Source: Pseudomonas sp. UBA5706 (GTDB taxonomy: Bacteria > Pseudomonadota > Gammaproteobacteria > Pseudomonadales > Pseudomonadaceae). From it: a DNA stretch of 64,000 nucleotides. The stretch lies in NCBI RefSeq assembly GCF_002419965.1, contig NZ_DIHC01000002.1, positions 35,016-99,015 on the forward strand, in the 5' to 3' direction. This document shows positions 31,584-40,761 of the stretch, piece by piece; position 1 is the stretch's first letter, and every line of letters starts with the position of its first letter. The translations under genes were made by a program, and so were the position numbers. Below the pieces are notes generated by a model. The model saw nothing but the letters and a program-made list of their open reading frames with translations. It was not told the DNA's origin and did not search any database.

Positions 31584-31741
31584 ACCCCTCCACTCCACAT
31601 ACCCAGGTGCCCCGTCTGACACAGCAGGGGGGACGCATATTCTCGTTGATTGCGCTCAGACATACACCCGGCAGACGTCGGCCAAATTACCAACTCAGGA
31701 AATAACCGGGACCTGTACTACAAAAGTTTTAGCCTCATAAA

Positions 31742-31769
31742 TTGACACGCCAACGCCGGGGCTTTTAAC
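31742..31769 (+). promoter_or_regulatory. Candidate sigma-70 promoter of lldP
   Basis: TTGACA at 31742-31747 is the consensus -35; TTTAAC at 31764-31769 after a 16-base spacer is a plausible -10. The LldR-type palindrome starts 17 bp further on, suitably placed to block transcription. Confidence 0.6.
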
Positions 31770-31786
31770 CTAGCGCCAAGACATTG

Positions 31787-31807
31787 TAAATTGGTATTAC
31801 CAATTTA
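31787..31807. promoter_or_regulatory. Palindromic LldR operator
   Basis: TAAATTGGTA, one central T and its exact complement form a 21-bp perfect inverted repeat. The core AATTGGTATTACCAATT fits the FadR-type pattern TGGTNNNACCA expected for LldR. It is the only such site noticed in the lldR-lldP region. Confidence 0.87.
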
Positions 31808-32002
31808 TGAATGCCGGCGACTAGTGGTTATCCACCACGACACGCTGCAAGCCATCACGACGGTGAAAGGCTTGAGCTGGTGAGCTGTGCGATTCGTTCG
31901 TCAGCGCCGGCAGGACGACAGACAAACAGTTGTCGCTTGCAGGAGCCGCGCACGCAAGACATGGACACCGGGCCTAACCAAAAACAACTAGGGGCCTCCT
32001 AC

Positions 32003-33700
32003 ATGCAAACCTGGCAACAGCTCTATACACCTTTCGGCAGCCTGGGCCTTTCGGCGCTGGTTGCAGTCATACCCATCGTGTTCTTCTTCCTGGCGCTGGC
32101 GGTGTTCCGGCTCAAGGGACATGTCGCCGGCACCATCACCCTGGCGCTTGCGATCCTGATTGCCATCGTCGCCTTCCAGATGCCCGCTGACATGGCCATC
32201 GCCGCGGCGGTGTACGGTTTTCTCTATGGCCTGTGGCCCATCGCGTGGATCATCGTTGCAGCGGTATTTCTCTACAAACTGACCGTCAAGAGTGGCCAGT
32301 TCGAGATCATCCGCAGCTCTGTCATGTCCATCACCGACGACCAACGCTTGCAGGTCCTGCTGATTGGCTTTTGCTTTGGCGCTTTCCTTGAGGGCGCGGC
32401 TGGCTTCGGTGCGCCGGTCGCCATCACTGCAGCCTTGCTGGTCGGCCTGGGCTTGAATCCGCTGTATGCAGCTGGACTGTGCCTGATCGCCAATACCGCG
32501 CCAGTCGCGTTCGGCGCCTTGGGTATTCCGATTATCGTGGCGGGTCAGGTGTCCGGGATCGACGCGTTCAACATTGGCGCCATGGCAGGTCGCCAGTTGC
32601 CACTGCTGTCGATGTTCGTGCCATTTTGGCTGATGTTCATGATGGACGGCCTCAAGGGCGTGAGAGAGACCTGGCCAGCTGCGCTGGTTGCGGGCGGCAG
32701 TTTCGCCATCGTGCAGTTTCTGACCTCCAACTTCATTGGCCCGGAACTGCCAGATATCACCTCAGCGTTGGTCAGCCTGGTTTCCCTGACTTGCTTCCTT
32801 AAATTCTGGCAACCGGCGCGCGCCGCTGATGTGCAAGCGGTCAACGCAGGCAGCGGCGCCGTGCTGATGGGTAGCGGTACAGGTGGCTTCGGTCAACCAC
32901 GCACCACCGCGAAATCACCGTACTCAGTCGGCACGATCTTCATGGCCTGGTCGCCATTCCTGATTCTCACCGTGGTGGTGACGATCTGGACCCTGAAACC
33001 GTTCAAGGCCCTGTTCGCTGCCGGGGGGCCGTTGCAGGCGCTGACCATGAGTTTCTCGGTGCCGCATCTGGACAATCTGGTGATGAAGGTAGCGCCGATC
33101 GTAGCCAACCCCACCGCCATGCCAGCGGTTTACAAGTTCGACCTGCTCGCTGCGACGGGAAGCGCGATTCTGGTGTCAGCGATCCTGGCCATGATCGTGC
33201 TGCGGATCAGTGCAAAAACTGGTCTTACCACTTTCAAGGAGACGCTCAAGGAGCTGCGCTGGGCCATCCTGTCGATCGGCATGGTGCTGGCGTTCGCCTT
33301 CGTCATGAATTACTCGGGCATGTCCACCACGCTCGCGCTGGTATTGGCGGCGACGGGCTCGGCCTTCCCGTTCTTCTCGCCATTCCTGGGTTGGCTCGGG
33401 GTGTTCCTGACCGGTTCCGACACGTCGTCCAACGCGCTGTTCGGCTCACTGCAAGCCACGACCGCTCACCAGGTAGGCGTCAGTGACGTATTGATGGTGG
33501 CCGCTAACTCAAGCGGCGGAGTGACCGGCAAGATGATTTCACCCCAGTCGATCGCGGTCGCCTGTGCGGCCACCGGGCTGGTTGGTAAAGAGTCCGACCT
33601 GTTCCGCTTCACGCTCAAGCACAGCATCTTTTTCGCCGCCATCGTCGGCTGTATCACGTACGTCCAGGCGTACTGGCTGACCGGCATGCTTGTTCATTAA
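32003..33700 (+). CDS. lldP: L-lactate permease
   Basis: LldP imports L- and D-lactate (and glycolate) with protons across the inner membrane. The 565-residue protein has about 12-14 hydrophobic segments and the LctP family features FCFGAFLEGAAGFGAPVAI and FLTGSDTSSNALFG. I choose the ATG at 32003 (MQTWQQLYTPFGS); the frame extends upstream to 31811 without homology. It is first gene of lldP-lldD-dld, regulated by the divergent lldR. Confidence 0.96.
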   Translation: MQTWQQLYTPFGSLGLSALVAVIPIVFFFLALAVFRLKGHVAGTITLALAILIAIVAFQMPADMAIAAAVYGFLYGLWPIAWIIVAAVFLYKLTVKSGQFEIIRSSVMSITDDQRLQVLLIGFCFGAFLEGAAGFGAPVAITAALLVGLGLNPLYAAGLCLIANTAPVAFGALGIPIIVAGQVSGIDAFNIGAMAGRQLPLLSMFVPFWLMFMMDGLKGVRETWPAALVAGGSFAIVQFLTSNFIGPELPDITSALVSLVSLTCFLKFWQPARAADVQAVNAGSGAVLMGSGTGGFGQPRTTAKSPYSVGTIFMAWSPFLILTVVVTIWTLKPFKALFAAGGPLQALTMSFSVPHLDNLVMKVAPIVANPTAMPAVYKFDLLAATGSAILVSAILAMIVLRISAKTGLTTFKETLKELRWAILSIGMVLAFAFVMNYSGMSTTLALVLAATGSAFPFFSPFLGWLGVFLTGSDTSSNALFGSLQATTAHQVGVSDVLMVAANSSGGVTGKMISPQSIAVACAATGLVGKESDLFRFTLKHSIFFAAIVGCITYVQAYWLTGMLVH

Positions 33701-33770
33701 AGAGACGAGCACCGGGCGTGTCGACCCACGCCCGGCCGCTGCCCCCGCTCACTCAATGTTGCGAGACCCC

Positions 33771-34916
33771 ATGATCATTTCTGCCTCCACCGACTATCGC
33801 GCCGCCGCGCAACACAAGCTTCCGCCCTTCCTGTTCCACTATGCCGACGGTGGCGCCTACGCCGAACACACCCTGCGCCACAACGTTTCGGACCTCGCCG
33901 GCATCGCCCTGCGCCAGCGCGTTCTGAAGAACATGTCCGAACTGAGCCTGCAAACCACCCTGTTCAATGAAACCCTGAGCATGCCGGTGGTCCTGGCTCC
34001 GGTCGGTTTGTGCGGCATGTATGCCCGTCGTGGCGAAGTGCAAGCTGCGCGCGCGGCGGCTGCCAAAGGCATTCCATTTACCTTGTCAACGGTATCGGTG
34101 TGCCCGATCGAAGAAGTCGCCCCGGCTATCGACCGCCCGATGTGGTTTCAGCTTTATGTGCTCAAGGACCGTGGCTTCATGCGTAACGCCCTGGAGCGCG
34201 CCAAGGCTGCCGGCGTCAAGACACTGGTCTTCACTGTCGACATGCCGGTACCGGGTGCGCGCTATCGGGACCTCCATTCCGGCATGAGCGGCAAGAGCGG
34301 TCCGATGCGTCGCGTTCTGCAAGCGATGACCCACCCGCAATGGGCCTGGGATGTCGGCGTCAACGGTCGCCCTCACGATCTGGGCAACGTGTCGGCCTAT
34401 CGTGGCAATCCCACCGGCCTCACCGACTACATCGCCTGGCTGGGGAACAATTTCGACCCTTCGATCTCATGGAAAGACCTTGAGTGGATTCGCGATTATT
34501 GGGACGGCCCGATGCTGATCAAGGGCATTCTCGACCCTGAGGATGCTCGCGATGCCGTGACCTTCGGAGCCGATGGCATCGTCGTCTCCAACCATGGCGG
34601 TCGTCAGCTCGATGGCGTCCTGTCCAGCGCCCGCGCTCTGCCAGCCATCGCCGACGCCGTAAAAGGCGACATCAAGATCCTCGCTGATTCGGGCATTCGC
34701 AGCGGGCTGGATGTGGTGCGCATGATCGCTCTTGGTGCCGATGCCGTATTGATTGGCCGCGCATTCATTTACGCCCTCGCCACCCATGGCGAGGCCGGCG
34801 TGAGAAACCTGCTCGATCTGTTCGAAAAGGAAATGCGCGTGGCGATGGTGCTGACCGGCGCTAAATCCGTGAGCGAGATCACCCGCGATTCGCTGGTCCG
34901 TGAACAGTTGGCCTGA
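33771..34916 (+). CDS. lldD: L-lactate dehydrogenase (FMN, quinone-dependent)
   Basis: LldD oxidises L-lactate to pyruvate at the inner membrane and passes electrons to quinone. The 381-residue alpha-hydroxyacid oxidase barrel shows MIISASTDYRAAAQ at the start, LAPVGLCGMYARRGE, the active-site VSNHGGRQLDG with catalytic His near residue 275, DSGIRSGLDVVR and GRAFIYALA. The start at ATG 33771 follows lldP by 70 bp. It works with LldP and the next gene so that both lactate isomers can be used. Confidence 0.97.
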   Translation: MIISASTDYRAAAQHKLPPFLFHYADGGAYAEHTLRHNVSDLAGIALRQRVLKNMSELSLQTTLFNETLSMPVVLAPVGLCGMYARRGEVQAARAAAAKGIPFTLSTVSVCPIEEVAPAIDRPMWFQLYVLKDRGFMRNALERAKAAGVKTLVFTVDMPVPGARYRDLHSGMSGKSGPMRRVLQAMTHPQWAWDVGVNGRPHDLGNVSAYRGNPTGLTDYIAWLGNNFDPSISWKDLEWIRDYWDGPMLIKGILDPEDARDAVTFGADGIVVSNHGGRQLDGVLSSARALPAIADAVKGDIKILADSGIRSGLDVVRMIALGADAVLIGRAFIYALATHGEAGVRNLLDLFEKEMRVAMVLTGAKSVSEITRDSLVREQLA

Positions 34917-34970
34917 CCGCCCGCCCCTACGCATGCGGCGCATCAGATGCCGCAGCCACCAGGAGACCGC

Positions 34971-37793
34971 ATGAACCCCCGTATGAGCCTGCCCGCTGCC
35001 TTCCTCGCCGATGTGCAGCGCCTGATCCCCGCCGAGCGCCGTTTCGACGACCCGTTATCGACCCTCGCTTTTGGCACCGACGCCAGCTTTTACCGATTGA
35101 TCCCCAAGCTGGTGATCCGTGTCGAATCCGAAGACGAAGTGGTTGCGCTGCTCAAGCTGGCGCAGGTCGACCGTGTACCTGTGACGTTCCGCGCCGCAGG
35201 CACCAGTCTTTCGGGACAGGCCATCAGCGATTCGGTGCTGCTGGTGCTGGGCGATAACTGGAACGGTCGCGAGATCCGCCGTAACGGCGAGCAGATCCGT
35301 TTGCAACCGGGTGTGATCGGTGCGCAGGCCAATGCCTGGCTGGTCCCGTTCGGACGCAAGATCGGCCCTGACCCGGCGTCGATCAATGCCGCCAGGATCG
35401 GCGGGATCGTCGCCAACAATTCCAGTGGCATGTGCTGCGGCACGGCCCAGAATACCTATCACACGCTAGCAGGCATTCGGCTGGTGCTGGCCGATGGCGC
35501 TCGCCTCGATACTGAAGATCTCGATAGCGTCGCAGCCTTCCGCGCCAGCCACGCCGACTTGCTGGAGCGCCTGGCTCAACTGGGCCGCGAGACGCGCGCC
35601 AACGCAGAACTTGCCGCAAAGATTCGGCACAAATATCGCCTGAAAAACACCACTGGCCTCTCACTCAACGCTTTGGTCGATTTCGATGAGCCGCTGGATA
35701 TCCTGAGTCATTTGCTGGTCGGCTCCGAAGGCACCTTGGGCTTTATCAGCGCCGTGACCTACGACACCGTGGTCGATCACCCCAACAAAGCCTCGGCACT
35801 GATCGTGTTTCCCGATGTGGAAACCTGCTGCAACGCTGTGACCGTCCTGAAAACCCAGCCGGTGTCCGCCGTCGAACTGCTCGACCGGCGCAGCATGCGT
35901 TCGGTGCAGGACAAACCCGGCATGCCCTCTTTCGTACGCGAACTGTCGGAAAATGCCTGCGCCTTGCTCATCGAAGCGCGCGCCGCCACGCAGCCTCTGC
36001 TGCACGAACAACTGGCGCAAATCATGGCCTCGATTGCGCATTTCCCGGTGGAAAGGCAAGTCGACTTCACCGAAGATCCGATCGAGAACACCCGGCTCTG
36101 GGCGATTCGCAAGGACACCTTCCCGGCCGTCGGTGCCGTCCGCGAAACCGGCACCACGGTGATCATCGAAGACATCACCTTCCCTGTTGAACAACTGGCC
36201 ATCGGCGTGCGCCGCCTGATCGAGCTGTTCGACAAACACCATTACGACGAAGCGATCCTGTTCGGCCACGCGCTTGAAGGCAATCTGCACTTCGTCTTCA
36301 CCCAAAGCTTCAACGACGCGGAAGCGGTTGCTCGCTATTCGGCGTTCATGGATGACGTTACCCAATTGGTGGCGGTGGAGTTCAACGGCTCGCTCAAGGC
36401 CGAGCACGGCACGGGCCGCAACATGGCGCCCTTCGTCGAGCTTGAATGGGGCAGCGACGCCTACCAACTGATGTGGCAACTCAAGCGCCTGCTGGACCCC
36501 TACGGCGTCCTAAATCCGGACGTTGTGCTTAGCGAGGATACGCAGATCCATCTCAAGCACCTCAAACCCATGCCGGCTGCCGATGAGATCGTCGACAAAT
36601 GCATCGAGTGCGGTTTCTGTGAGCCGGTCTGCCCGTCGAAAGGCCTGACACTGAGTCCACGCCAGCGCATCGTCATGTGGCGTGACATCCAGGCGAAGAA
36701 ACGCGCAGGCACCAACACCACCGAGCTTGAGCGCGATTATCAATACAAGGGCATCGATACCTGCGCTGCCACCGGGCTGTGTGCGCAACGTTGCCCCGTG
36801 GGCATCAACACCGGGGAATTGGTAAAGAAATTGCGCGCGCAGCAAGCCACGCATGGCAAGACCGCAGGCTGGCTGGCCGAGCATTTCACCACCGCTCTCA
36901 AGGGTGCGCGGTTCACTCTTCATGCCGCCAACGGTGCGCGCATGATGCTGGGCGCACCCAGGCTGGCGAAGCTGTCCGCCGCGCTGACCAAGGCTTCTTC
37001 TGGTCGCGTGCCGCAATGGACCCCGGCCATGCCACAAGCGGAGAACGCCATTCGCTTCGCCCCGCCCGTTGAGGATCAACGCCCGCGCGTGGTTTACCTC
37101 GCTGCGTGCGTGTCGCGGGTGATGGGCCCGGCCGCGGCGGATCATGAACAAATGTCCCTGATGGACAAAACCCGCGGGCTGCTGGAAAAAGCCGGCTATC
37201 AGGTGGTGTTTCCCGACGATCAGGACAGCCTGTGCTGCGGCCAACCCTTCGCCTCAAAGGGCTACAACGAGCAGGCCGAGGAAAAGCGCCAGCAATTACT
37301 GGCCGCCTTGATCAAAGCCAGCCGCGGCGGCCTCGATCCGATTTACTGCGACACCAGCCCCTGCACCCTGCGCCTGGTTCAGGACCTCAAGGAAACCCGC
37401 CTGGACCTTTACGATCCTGTGCGCTTCATTCGCACCCACCTGCTCGACAAGCTGGTGTTCACCCCGCAACAGCAAGCCATCGCAGTCCACGTGACGTGCA
37501 GCACCCAGCACCTCGGAGAGAGCCAGGCGCTGATCGAACTGGCACGCCTGTGCAGCGTAAATGTTGTCATTCCCGAGGGCATCCATTGCTGCGGTTTTGC
37601 GGGCGACAAGGGGTTCACCACACCAGAGCTCAACGCGCACTCGCTACGTACCTTGAAGGATTCCGTCCAACACTGCACCGAAGGCGTCTCCACCAGCCGT
37701 ACTTGCGAGATAGGCCTAACACAGCACAGCGGCCTGGACTACCACAGCCTCGTGTACCTGGTTGATCGCGTTACCCAACCAAGATCCGCTTGA
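34971..37793 (+). CDS. FAD/4Fe-4S D-lactate dehydrogenase
   Basis: This is an NAD-independent D-lactate (2-hydroxyacid) dehydrogenase of the long, iron-sulfur type. The 940-residue protein joins an FAD-binding type 4 domain (VTFRAAGTSLSGQA, GGIVANNSSGMCCG), an FAD-oxidase C-terminal domain, two 4Fe-4S motifs near residues 544 (CIECGFCEPVCP) and 598 (CAATGLCAQRCP), and two cysteine-rich CCG domains (DSLCCGQPF, HCCGFAGDKGF). The start is ATG 34971 with AGGAG 7 bases upstream. Names vary in Pseudomonas (dld2, lldE), so I give no symbol. The context makes D-lactate the likely substrate. Confidence 0.93.
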   Translation: MNPRMSLPAAFLADVQRLIPAERRFDDPLSTLAFGTDASFYRLIPKLVIRVESEDEVVALLKLAQVDRVPVTFRAAGTSLSGQAISDSVLLVLGDNWNGREIRRNGEQIRLQPGVIGAQANAWLVPFGRKIGPDPASINAARIGGIVANNSSGMCCGTAQNTYHTLAGIRLVLADGARLDTEDLDSVAAFRASHADLLERLAQLGRETRANAELAAKIRHKYRLKNTTGLSLNALVDFDEPLDILSHLLVGSEGTLGFISAVTYDTVVDHPNKASALIVFPDVETCCNAVTVLKTQPVSAVELLDRRSMRSVQDKPGMPSFVRELSENACALLIEARAATQPLLHEQLAQIMASIAHFPVERQVDFTEDPIENTRLWAIRKDTFPAVGAVRETGTTVIIEDITFPVEQLAIGVRRLIELFDKHHYDEAILFGHALEGNLHFVFTQSFNDAEAVARYSAFMDDVTQLVAVEFNGSLKAEHGTGRNMAPFVELEWGSDAYQLMWQLKRLLDPYGVLNPDVVLSEDTQIHLKHLKPMPAADEIVDKCIECGFCEPVCPSKGLTLSPRQRIVMWRDIQAKKRAGTNTTELERDYQYKGIDTCAATGLCAQRCPVGINTGELVKKLRAQQATHGKTAGWLAEHFTTALKGARFTLHAANGARMMLGAPRLAKLSAALTKASSGRVPQWTPAMPQAENAIRFAPPVEDQRPRVVYLAACVSRVMGPAAADHEQMSLMDKTRGLLEKAGYQVVFPDDQDSLCCGQPFASKGYNEQAEEKRQQLLAALIKASRGGLDPIYCDTSPCTLRLVQDLKETRLDLYDPVRFIRTHLLDKLVFTPQQQAIAVHVTCSTQHLGESQALIELARLCSVNVVIPEGIHCCGFAGDKGFTTPELNAHSLRTLKDSVQHCTEGVSTSRTCEIGLTQHSGLDYHSLVYLVDRVTQPRSA

Positions 37794-37800
37794 TGCACAC

Positions 37801-37826
37801 AAAAGGGGCGACGTTCGCCCCATTTT
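37801..37826 (+). terminator. Terminator of the lldPD-dld operon
   Basis: AAAAGGGGCG-ACGTT-CGCCCC-A-TTTT lies 7 bp after the stop codon of the D-lactate dehydrogenase gene. Confidence 0.9.
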
Positions 37827-38001
37827 GGCGACACGTTCCGCAATATGGCTTTTTCACATTATCTGCAAAATAAATAGAACCCCTGCGATGGGGCACAGTC
37901 CATCTTAATAAGCGCCACGACCCGGTCGGCGCTTATTCCTCTATCTCGGAGACCGCCTCGAAGAGCGGCCATACCGAGTCCACAGGCTTAAGGAGATACA
38001 C

Positions 38002-38292
38002 ATGAAGCGCACAGCACTGACTGGCTTGTTTCTTACCGCTGCACTGTTGGGTTCCCCGGTATTCGCTGCTGACGACTTATGCGGCGCGAATCTGCAGACG
38101 CTGAAAGACGCTCAGAAGTCCTCGTCGTCCAACCTTGGCGCAGACACAAAGACTGAAAGCGAGTCTGCATACAATAAAGGCCTGGCTCAGCAAGAGGCTG
38201 GCGACGACGGAGCCTGCATCGAAACCACCACTAAGGCTATCGCAGAGCTGAAACGACTTGGCTCCGGCAGTGAAGGCGGCGCAGCGAAGTAA
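38002..38292 (+). CDS. Small secreted protein, paralogue of the one at 63395
   Basis: This is a 96-residue protein of unknown function. Residues 1-22 are a signal peptide (MKRTALTGLFLTAALLGSPVFA), leaving a helical, charged mature protein of about 74 residues with two cysteines (DDLCGANLQTLKDAQ and DDGACIETTTKAIAEL). The start is supported by AAGGAG 8 bases upstream. The protein at 63395 shares the same layout: signal peptide, C-x-x-N-L-x-x-(L/V)-(K/R)-D-A, and a second Cys in a DGA motif before the C-terminal helix. The two cysteines could form a disulfide in the periplasm. It lies alone between the lld terminator and ssrA. Confidence 0.85.
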   Translation: MKRTALTGLFLTAALLGSPVFAADDLCGANLQTLKDAQKSSSSNLGADTKTESESAYNKGLAQQEAGDDGACIETTTKAIAELKRLGSGSEGGAAK

Positions 38293-38346
38293 CCCTGGGC
38301 TCGGCCGGTACATAGCCGGCCAGTCCACCCTGATGCAGGTTGAAGG

Positions 38347-38375
38347 TCGACGTATCCCATTGATTCGGGTACACT
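38347..38375 (+). promoter_or_regulatory. Candidate ssrA promoter
   Basis: TCGACG (38347-38352), 17 bases and TACACT (38370-38375) give 4/6 matches to each sigma-70 hexamer. Start of transcription would be about 25 bases before the mature tmRNA 5' end, fitting RNase P processing. Confidence 0.5.
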
Positions 38376-38405
38376 CCGTGGTCTGACTGCTAGAGCAGCA
38401 GAATT

Positions 38406-38797
38406 GGGGCCGATTAGGATTCGACGCCGGTGATGAAACTCTAGGGGCATGCCGACTTGGTAACAGAAGTCGTAAATCCACTGTTGCAACTTTCTATAGT
38501 TGCCAATGACGAAACCTACGGGGAACAAGCTCTCGCTGCGTAAGCGGCGCTAGCCTTCCTTCTGGTAGCTTCGGCTCCAGCAATCATCAGGGGATGCCTG
38601 TAAACCCGAAATGATTGTCATACAGAACAGGATCGCCGTGCAGTACGCTGTGGACGAATCGGCTAAAACTTACACAGCTCGCCCAAAGCACCCTGCCCGT
38701 CGGGTCGCTGAGGGTTAACTTAATAGACACGGCTAAGCATGTAGGCCCGAAAGCGGAGTACTGGCGGACGGGGGTTCAAATCCCCCCGGCTCCACCA
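38406..38797 (+). ncRNA. ssrA: tmRNA (SsrA)
   Basis: This is a 392-nt transfer-messenger RNA beginning GGGGCCGATTAGGATTCGAC and ending with the T-arm GGGGGTTCAAATCCCCC, GGCTCCACCA. The tag reading frame at 38502-38543 reads A-N-D-E-T-Y-G-E-Q-A-L-A-A then TAA, with resume codon GCC. Pseudoknot sequences lie on either side. Trans-translation with SmpB releases stalled ribosomes and tags the peptide for proteolysis. Its 3' end is the attachment site of the island that follows; the last 17 bp are restored by the left att copy. Confidence 0.98.
38781..38797 (+). other. attL core in the ssrA 3' end
   Basis: TCCCCCCGGCTCCACCA is the 3' end of tmRNA. An almost identical copy lacking one T is found at 51911-51926, at the far end of the island. 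Confidence 0.85.
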
Positions 38798-38808
38798 CTT
38801 TTACATCT

Positions 38809-38834
38809 AAAGACGTCCAAGGGCGTCTTTTTTT
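38809..38834 (+). terminator. Terminator after ssrA (island copy)
   Basis: AAAGACGTCC-AA-GGGCGTCTTTTTTT followed by GTGCCTG lies 12 bp after the tmRNA CCA. Very similar terminators are at 51934 and 53356. Confidence 0.92.
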
Positions 38835-38910
38835 GTGCCTGAAATTCATTGAAATCAAGGGCTTCAGCGCTTCTGAGGTTTTTTGGCATCCGCCGAGTTC
38901 TGACCGTTCA

Positions 38911-38960
38911 GGTATTCCAAGTGGTATTCCAGCCCCTCCGGGGTTAATCTCTGGAATACC
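38911..38960. repeat. Clustered GGTATTCCA motifs at the left island end
   Basis: GGTATTCCA occurs directly at 38911-38919 and 38923-38931, and inverted (TGGAATACC) at 38952-38960, between attL and the integrase ATG. The same motif recurs near attR. The arrangement suits arm-type integrase binding sites or an integrase autoregulatory operator. Confidence 0.6.
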
Positions 38961-38984
38961 AAAACAGCGCCTGAGGTAGATCTC

Positions 38985-40208
38985 ATGCCTGCTCCAGCCC
39001 TCCGCCTCTCCGACCGACAACTCAAGGGAGTCAAACCGGCGTCCAAGGATTACGTCCTCACCGACGGCGACGGTTTGCAGCTCCGCGTACGCAGCAACGG
39101 CTCGTTGCTGTGGAATTTCAATTACCGCGACCCGGTGACCAAAAAACGCATCAACATGGGCTTCGGGACCTACCCCGAGCTGTCACTAGCGAATGCACGA
39201 AAGAAGGCTGTCGAAGCGCGCGAACTGCTCGCGCAAGGCATCGACCCCAAAGTGCAGCGCAACATGCTAAATGAAGCCAGGCGAGCCGAAACTGAACACA
39301 CCTTCGAGAACGTCGCTCTCGCCTGGTTCGAGCTCAAGAAAGACTCGGTCACCCCGGCCTACGCCGAAGATATTTGGCGCTCGCTCACGCTGCACGTGCT
39401 GCCGAGTATGAGAATCACGCCACTGGTGAAGATCACTGCCCCGATGGTGATCGAGTTGCTTCGCCCGCTCGAAGCCAAAGGCAGCTTGGAAACAGTGAAA
39501 CGCTTGACCCAGCGGCTCAACGAGATCATGACCTACGGCGTTAACTCCGGGCTGATCTTCGCCAACCCGCTCAGTGGCATTCGCGCAGTGTTCAAAAAGC
39601 CCAAGAAAGAAAACATGGCCACGCTTCCGCCCGAAGAGCTTCCCGAGCTAATGATGGAAATCGCCAACGCCAGTATCAAGCGCATCACCCGCTGCCTGCT
39701 CGAATGGCAACTGCACACCATGACCCGCCCCGCCGAAGCGGCCACCACTCGATGGGCCGATATCGACTTCGATAAAGCGTTATGGGTAATCCCCGCCGAG
39801 CGCATGAAGAAGCGCCGCCCCCACGCGGTCCCCCTCACCGAGCAGGCGCTAGCACTGCTTGCCACGGTTAGGCCGCACAGCGGTAATCATGAATATGTGT
39901 TTCCCTCTGACCGCAATCCCCGCACCCACGCCAATAGCCAGACCGCGAATATGGCGCTCAAGAGGATGGGCTTCCAAGATCGCCTGGTCAGCCACGGTCT
40001 GCGCTCGATGGCCAGCACCATTCTTAACGAGCATGGCTGGGACCCCGAGTTGATAGAGGTCGCGCTAGCGCATGTGGACAAGGATGAAGTGCGCAGTGCG
40101 TACAACCGTGCGGATTATATCGAGCGCCGACGGCCGATGATGGCGTGGTGGAGTGAATACATTCAGAAGCGGCGACAGGCAACCTTTCGGCAACCGCGAT
40201 CAACGTGA
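38985..40208 (+). CDS. P4-type tyrosine integrase
   Basis: This is the site-specific recombinase expected to integrate the island in ssrA. The 407-residue protein has the DUF4102 N-terminal arm-binding domain (LSDRQLKGVKPASKDYVLTDGDGLQLRV; key motif LTDGDGL), a SAM-like core-binding domain, and a C-terminal catalytic domain with R near residue 247 (TMTRPAEAATTRW), H-x-x-R near 337 (SHGLRSMAST), LAHVDKD, and nucleophile Tyr near 373 (SAYNRADY). All catalytic residues are present, so it should be active. It points away from attL and starts 188 bp after the tmRNA end. Confidence 0.96.
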   Translation: MPAPALRLSDRQLKGVKPASKDYVLTDGDGLQLRVRSNGSLLWNFNYRDPVTKKRINMGFGTYPELSLANARKKAVEARELLAQGIDPKVQRNMLNEARRAETEHTFENVALAWFELKKDSVTPAYAEDIWRSLTLHVLPSMRITPLVKITAPMVIELLRPLEAKGSLETVKRLTQRLNEIMTYGVNSGLIFANPLSGIRAVFKKPKKENMATLPPEELPELMMEIANASIKRITRCLLEWQLHTMTRPAEAATTRWADIDFDKALWVIPAERMKKRRPHAVPLTEQALALLATVRPHSGNHEYVFPSDRNPRTHANSQTANMALKRMGFQDRLVSHGLRSMASTILNEHGWDPELIEVALAHVDKDEVRSAYNRADYIERRRPMMAWWSEYIQKRRQATFRQPRST

Positions 40209-40325
40209 CGCGTGATCGCATCGTGGTGCCGATCCGATAGCGCTGCGGCATCGGTGGCAGAAAGCGCGCCGTCAGACTCACTGGCGGCAGTGGCCAATTC
40301 ACTTTGCTCTAAGCCTCTCCGGCCC

Positions 40326-40370
40326 AGCCCCTGGGTATGGGGAGGCTTCGCATCCCCATACCCAGGGGCT
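40326..40370. repeat. Perfect 18-bp inverted repeat
   Basis: AGCCCCTGGGTATGGGGA, loop GGCTTCGCA and its exact complement. No U-tract follows on either strand, so a plain terminator is unlikely. Confidence 0.85.
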
Positions 40371-40731
40371 AACATTATAAAAGCGACGAGCGGCCGCGCC
40401 GCTACTGAATGCCACCGATTTCCACTCCACGCTAACGCTTTCAATTGGCGCAATTCCAGGCGCGTTTCGCCATTGACCCATACCCCCAGCGCCATTAAAA
40501 CGAAGCTTCCAAACGCTGCCGTTGGCAGCACCCCAGATGGCCAGAGCCTTCAAGGTCATGCCGCTAACGCGGTGGCTCAACCTAAGTACGATTCGCGTCC
40601 GGCAGCTCGTACGGTCACTACCAACGTGATGGATGCCTACTTCACTTCGTTGCCCATGCGGCAACCGCCCTACCCTCTTGCTGCCTTGTAGCAACCCATT
40701 CGCATGGCCATTTCATATGCGCCATCCCTTT

Positions 40732-40761
40732 GCCCGTCTCTTTCTAAGGAAAGAGACGGGC
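40732..40761. repeat. Perfect 13-bp inverted repeat
   Basis: GCCCGTCTCTTTC, loop TAAG and GAAAGAGACGGGC form an uninterrupted stem. There is no T-run afterwards on the plus strand and only mixed sequence on the minus strand. Confidence 0.8.

Noticed and set aside
40326..40370. Integron attC site
   Set aside because: The hairpin has perfect arms without the extrahelical bases of attC, and the flanking GTTAGCC does not fit the GTTRRRY core well.
40212..40694. Overlapping open frames on both strands after the integrase (159 and 131 codons)
   Set aside because: They overlap antisense to each other, lack a ribosome-binding site, domain or membrane signal, and read through the perfect hairpin; more likely chance frames in GC-rich DNA.
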